Of a stretch of DNA of 64,000 bases, positions 60,762-64,000 are shown piece after piece; position 1 is the first letter of the stretch; the number at the start of each line of letters is the position of its first letter. Both the position numbers and the translations under genes were made by a program. This DNA is from Corynebacterium comes. Lineage in GTDB: Bacteria; Actinomycetota; Actinomycetes; Mycobacteriales; Mycobacteriaceae. Location: positions 1 through 64,000 of the forward strand of contig NZ_CP046454.1 in NCBI RefSeq assembly GCF_009734405.1, given 5' to 3'. The notes below the pieces were generated by a model that worked only from the letters and a program-made list of their open reading frames with translations, did no database searches and had not been told where the DNA came from.

Positions 60762-62462
60762 TCATGCGGGTTCGTCAGACGCAGCAAGGGCGAGCGTCTC
60801 GTCGACGTAGAAAGGTGGTGACGGAATCTGCCTTGAGGAGATACCTCCATGACCCCGTCTTCTCCTGAGCCAGTTGACGAGATCAGAAACCAGCGGCCAC
60901 GCAAGAGCCAATAACGCGAGAACCAACATGGGCGTATCCCCCATTCGCGCGTACGGCGTCAAGCCAGTATGAAGTGGAACAGTTGCCGTCAGTAGTTCGC
61001 TTGTGCTCAAGTCACTGAGTTGTGACACTGTTCCGTCGGGCTGGATGATGGCCGAGTACCCGGTGGGGGCAGCCTGGAGAACTGTGCGGCCAAACTCGCT
61101 GGCACGCATCCGGGACGCGGCCACTTCAATGGCGGGTACTTCCTCGGTCACAAATGATGCGGCGTTAGTCGGGGCGAGCAGCAGCTGCCCACCATTGCGG
61201 ACGGCGTCGGCAACCCGGTCGGCGAAGAACACCTCATAAGAAATGACGATCCCCAGTCGTGGTGCCTCGCTGGGATCGAGCACCGCCGGGCCCTCGCCGA
61301 TAACGGCGTCGCGGGGGATGAACCGTGCGTCGTCACTGAGTCGTTCAATCAGGTTGCGCATGGGGAGATACTCGCCGAATGGCACACGGTGGTGCTTCTC
61401 ATAGCGTCCCGACCGGGTGCCGTCTGGTCCCCATAATATGGATGCGTTCCGGAAATGCTCACCGTCGGACTCGGTAATACCGACCACGACGTTCGTGTCG
61501 AGCTGGCGGGCCAGCTCGGCAAAAGATGCATCAACAACCGTCCCATCGACCGTCTCGTCGACATTGGCGACGTTTTCGGGCAGCAGAACCAGATCAGGGT
61601 CCCCAGTGATGTCTCCGGCAGCTTGTAAATGCCGGCGGGTGGTATCAAACGGATCGGTATTGACCGCGCGAAGCCCGCGGGGTCCACCACCCTGCACGAG
61701 GACGACCTTCAGGGTGTCTTCTACCGCATCATCGACGATCGCCGGCGCGAACCCCGGGACAGCGAGTACCACAACAATTGCGACTACGGATAGGCCACGG
61801 GCTCGTTGCGGCTCGAGAATGACAGCGGCAACTACGGCCCCGGTAACTGCAGCCAGCGCGGTCGCCAGGAGAGTCCCACCCAGGGGTGCTGCAGCCATAA
61901 ACGGACCGTCGGCCTGGCTGTATCCGAAAGCAGGAAGCGGAAAACCACCGAATGGGAACCGGTGTTGCACCGCTTCCAGCATCACCAGGGCAGCAGGGGT
62001 GAGCAGCCACCAGACAGGCCAGCGACGGCGAAAAGCTGGCTCGCTAGAAGATACCGCGGCAACCAGCATTAATAACAGCGTCTGGATGGCAACAACAGCA
62101 ACGTATCCGGCAGTATTAAAGTCGGTGAGCCAACGCAGAGCAAGAGCGTAGTGGACCACCCCGCCCAGCACACCGAGCCACAGACGGTTGCGGAGGGGTT
62201 GACCTGCCAGCGCCAATATGAATATAGCCACACCTACCGGGAACAGCACCCACCAACCCCGTGGGGGCAGCGCCAGCCACCACGCGACCGCGGCCCCCAC
62301 CATGAGCGCGGAATGGCTGGCCAATCTACGTCCGTTAGTACCCGCTATCTCCCGGGAAATCCGGGACGTCCTCGTACCCACTGCAGTACCAGGTCTCACC
62401 GGAGAGCACGATCTTTTCTGGACCGCTGATGAGCCGTGAACAGGAACAATCCTTCCAGCCAT
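60762..62462 (-). CDS. lnt: Apolipoprotein N-acyltransferase-like protein (Lnt), Ser in place of Cys
   Basis: A 566-aa membrane enzyme (ATG 62462; TTG 62471 is possible). About seven N-terminal membrane helices are followed by a carbon-nitrogen hydrolase domain with Glu296 (LVLLPENVANV), Lys356 (YEKHHRVPFGEYLP) and, where E. coli Lnt has the acyl-carrying Cys387 in ICYE, Ser408 in VISYEVFFADR. The spacing of the triad agrees with Lnt. N-acylation of lipoproteins is the family reaction, but a Ser nucleophile may make it inactive or different. It lies 68 bp downstream of ccsB, and the window contains several lipoprotein genes. Confidence 0.85.
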   Translation of the reverse strand: MAGRIVPVHGSSAVQKRSCSPVRPGTAVGTRTSRISREIAGTNGRRLASHSALMVGAAVAWWLALPPRGWWVLFPVGVAIFILALAGQPLRNRLWLGVLGGVVHYALALRWLTDFNTAGYVAVVAIQTLLLMLVAAVSSSEPAFRRRWPVWWLLTPAALVMLEAVQHRFPFGGFPLPAFGYSQADGPFMAAAPLGGTLLATALAAVTGAVVAAVILEPQRARGLSVVAIVVVLAVPGFAPAIVDDAVEDTLKVVLVQGGGPRGLRAVNTDPFDTTRRHLQAAGDITGDPDLVLLPENVANVDETVDGTVVDASFAELARQLDTNVVVGITESDGEHFRNASILWGPDGTRSGRYEKHHRVPFGEYLPMRNLIERLSDDARFIPRDAVIGEGPAVLDPSEAPRLGIVISYEVFFADRVADAVRNGGQLLLAPTNAASFVTEEVPAIEVAASRMRASEFGRTVLQAAPTGYSAIIQPDGTVSQLSDLSTSELLTATVPLHTGLTPYARMGDTPMLVLALLALAWPLVSDLVNWLRRRRGHGGISSRQIPSPPFYVDETLALAASDEPA

Positions 62463-62529
62463 CCACCGCAACTTTCAATGCTTTTCCGCGTCTCTGAAGG
62501 TGTCCACCCGACTGCTGATGAAGCCGGAT

Positions 62530-63561
62530 TTAGTTCAGGCCAGCGTAGGAATGCAGACCAGAGACCACCAGGTTGACGAAAAACAGGTTGAAGATCATCG
62601 TGGCCAAGGCCAGAATATTGATCCACGCGGCCTTGTGATCACGCCACCCGGCCGTGGCCCGGGCGTGCAAGTAGGCGGCATAGAGCACCCAGGAGATAAA
62701 GGATGCGGTCTCCTTCGGGTCCCACCCCCAGAACCGGCCCCAGGCGGCTTCCGCCCAGATAGCACCCAGGACGATGCCCAGACCCAGCACCGGCAGCGTG
62801 ATGATGGCGGACTTGTAGGCCAGGGCATCGAGCTTCTTTGCACTCGGCAGCGGCTTGGCCACAGCCCCGAAGAAGCCTCGCTCCGCGCCCTTAGGTTGCC
62901 AGATGCGCAGTAGGTAGAGCAGGGAGGCGATACCCGACACGATGCCGATCGCCGCGCCCAGAGACACGGTGGAGACATGGACGGGCAACCAGTAGGACTG
63001 CAGGGCAGGCACCACCGGGGCGGAGTCGGAGTAGAGGCTGGTGCCAGCGAAGAACAGCAGGACGAGGACGGGGACCAGCAGCCAGGGCCACATGCTGCGC
63101 CATTCGCGGCGTTGAATGGCCAGGGCTGCGGCCATGACCGCCAGCACACAGATCATGGAGATGTACTCGTACATGTTGCCCAGCGGGAAGCGATCAGTGG
63201 CTAAGCCCCGCAGGACCACCGACATCAGGTGGACCACTGCCCCCAACCAGACCAGCATCTGGGTCATGCCGCCGAATTTATGGGCGGAAGCCTCCTGGGC
63301 AGCGAGATGTTCATCGGGGATCAGGGGGTCGGCCTCGGCGACGTCCCCCGTTGAGCGGTCACTGAGGTCAGCGGGGCTGTCACCGGCACCCACGGCGGCA
63401 TATTCGGGGTGTGGGATGTCTTCGCGTGCCCGTCGGGCATCGATGACCCCCTGCATCTTCACGTAGTGCACGAGGGAGAGCACCAGGGCAAGCAGGTAGA
63501 TCACGAACGCGGTCTGGAAGGCGGTGTCGGAGAAGACGGACAGAGTCTGATTAACAGGCAT
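62530..63561 (-). CDS. ccsB: Cytochrome c biogenesis protein CcsB (ResC/CcsA type)
   Basis: A 343-aa membrane protein (ATG 63561). Six to eight membrane helices carry the heme-handling tryptophan-rich WWD segment (EAAWGRFWGWDPKETASFIS) and conserved His residues (PVHVSTVSLG, LHARATAGWRDHKAAW). The long cytoplasmic loop after TM1 is polar. With ResB it forms the system II synthase that attaches heme to apocytochrome c outside the membrane. It is downstream of resB on the same strand (36 bp) and upstream of the Lnt gene. Confidence 0.92.
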   Translation of the reverse strand: MPVNQTLSVFSDTAFQTAFVIYLLALVLSLVHYVKMQGVIDARRAREDIPHPEYAAVGAGDSPADLSDRSTGDVAEADPLIPDEHLAAQEASAHKFGGMTQMLVWLGAVVHLMSVVLRGLATDRFPLGNMYEYISMICVLAVMAAALAIQRREWRSMWPWLLVPVLVLLFFAGTSLYSDSAPVVPALQSYWLPVHVSTVSLGAAIGIVSGIASLLYLLRIWQPKGAERGFFGAVAKPLPSAKKLDALAYKSAIITLPVLGLGIVLGAIWAEAAWGRFWGWDPKETASFISWVLYAAYLHARATAGWRDHKAAWINILALATMIFNLFFVNLVVSGLHSYAGLN

Positions 63562-63597
63562 CAATGGATGAAGTCCTTATCGCTTAAAGGGCGGGTG

Positions 63598-64000
63598 TTA
63601 CTGACGGGGGGTCGTGACCAGCACGGGGATGTTCTCCTCTGCCTCCTCATCGATGTCGTCCGGATCGGGCAGGCCGAGCAGTGCACGGTGGAGCCTGTCG
63701 AACTCCCCACCCCAGCCAGCACGGTCGGTGCGGGCCAGGCCACCCATCTCCACGAACGTGGAGCTCCCGTCGGCGGAAGGTCGCAGACGGATCCAGATCC
63801 GTCGGCGCTTGATGACCAGTGAGCCGATCAGGGAGGCGAGCATGATCACGGTGGTCGCCAGCACCCAGGGTTGGAACGGGTCGTGGCTGATCTGGAAGTT
63901 GGCGAATTCGCTGGCCCCGTCGAAGGTGACGGTCGTCCCGTCATCCAGGGTCACCTCATCGCCCTGCAGGAGGTTGACCCGTTCGATCTTCTGCAACTGT
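63598..64000 (-). CDS. resB: ResB-like cytochrome c biogenesis protein (partial)
   Basis: The C-terminal about 130 residues of a ResB/Ccs1 protein whose start lies beyond the window edge. ANFQISHDPFQPWVLATTVI contains the conserved HDP before the last membrane helix, followed by RRRIWIRLRP and a cytoplasmic tail typical of actinobacterial ResB. It acts together with the CcsB protein in system II cytochrome c maturation. The reading is open to the end of the window. Confidence 0.88.
   Translation of the reverse strand, partial: QLQKIERVNLLQGDEVTLDDGTTVTFDGASEFANFQISHDPFQPWVLATTVIMLASLIGSLVIKRRRIWIRLRPSADGSSTFVEMGGLARTDRAGWGGEFDRLHRALLGLPDPDDIDEEAEENIPVLVTTPRQ

Overview
The window looks like part of a large plasmid (or an integrated plasmid/genomic island) from a high-GC Gram-positive bacterium of the Corynebacterium type. 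The pointers are high GC, frequent GTG starts with AGGAGG-type ribosome binding sites, an Lsr2 protein, a WhiB remnant, a DUF2771 protein, an ISL3 transposase of the kind common in corynebacteria, actinobacterial CmtR/CadD and CsoR/CopA, and TGAAGATTT tandem boxes that resemble the CopR sites described for C. glutamicum. Homology statements come from recognising motifs by eye; no search was run.

Layout. (1) 0-13 kb, plasmid backbone: a MobF-type relaxase/helicase with a C-terminal pentapeptide-repeat block, a divergent small HTH protein, an XRE regulator, a ParA/ribbon-helix-helix partition operon flanked by two different repeat arrays, and a RepA_C-type initiator with 22-bp iterons, a perfect DnaA box and an AT-rich stretch (oriV). 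An ISL3 element interrupts a ribbon-helix-helix (antitoxin-like) gene next to oriV. (2) 13.4-25.7 kb, accessory/defence-like region with lower GC patches: a NYN-domain protein followed by an HTH-bearing N6-methylase-like protein whose catalytic motif reads EPPF; an unknown protein overlapping an XRE-ImmA/IrrE protein; a Fic toxin with an antitoxin too short for ordinary ORF calling; a serine recombinase with an extra N-terminal domain; a truncated XRE duplicate; two secreted proteins; Lsr2; a probable HhH protein; an XRE regulator; and a TnpR-like resolvase. (3) 26-34 kb, metals I: mntH/mntR, cmtR/cadD, IS256 debris, a block of ordinary corynebacterial genes (DUF2771, membrane protein, broken universal stress protein, DinB-like), then merA/merR and an ACR3-like permease. 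(4) 35-60 kb, metals II: two P1B ATPases of the Cd/Zn/Co type, SURF1, a second CmtR, CopC, CopD-CtaG, an ArsR-DsbA-VKOR thiol-oxidation cluster, a VIT1-like carrier, DUF302, a Met-rich DUF305 lipoprotein, an ArsR-MFS pair, a frameshifted CDF transporter, CsoR-CopA-CopZ with CsoR boxes, and three M23 (LytM) peptidase paralogs, two of which share an almost identical inverted repeat of about 0.4 kb. (5) 60.7-64 kb: Lnt-like acyltransferase, CcsB (ResC) and the 3' part of ResB on the minus strand, a lipoprotein and c-type cytochrome maturation block.

How it works together: the metal genes cover uptake control (MntR/MntH), sensing (CsoR, three ArsR/CmtR-type regulators, one further ArsR, MerR), efflux (P1B ATPases, CadD, CDF, MFS, ACR3-like), mercury reduction (MerA), periplasmic or extracytoplasmic copper handling (CopC, CopD-CtaG, DUF305, YdhK-like lipoprotein, broken multicopper oxidase) and repair or maturation of extracytoplasmic proteins (DsbA, VKOR, SURF1, Lnt, Ccs). 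Three CopR-like boxes without a CopRS pair in view suggest that a regulator encoded elsewhere controls part of the island. The strongest candidates for something undescribed are the NYN/EPPF-methylase pair, the relaxase-pentapeptide fusion, the resolvase with a new N-terminal domain, and the two-sided partition-site arrays.
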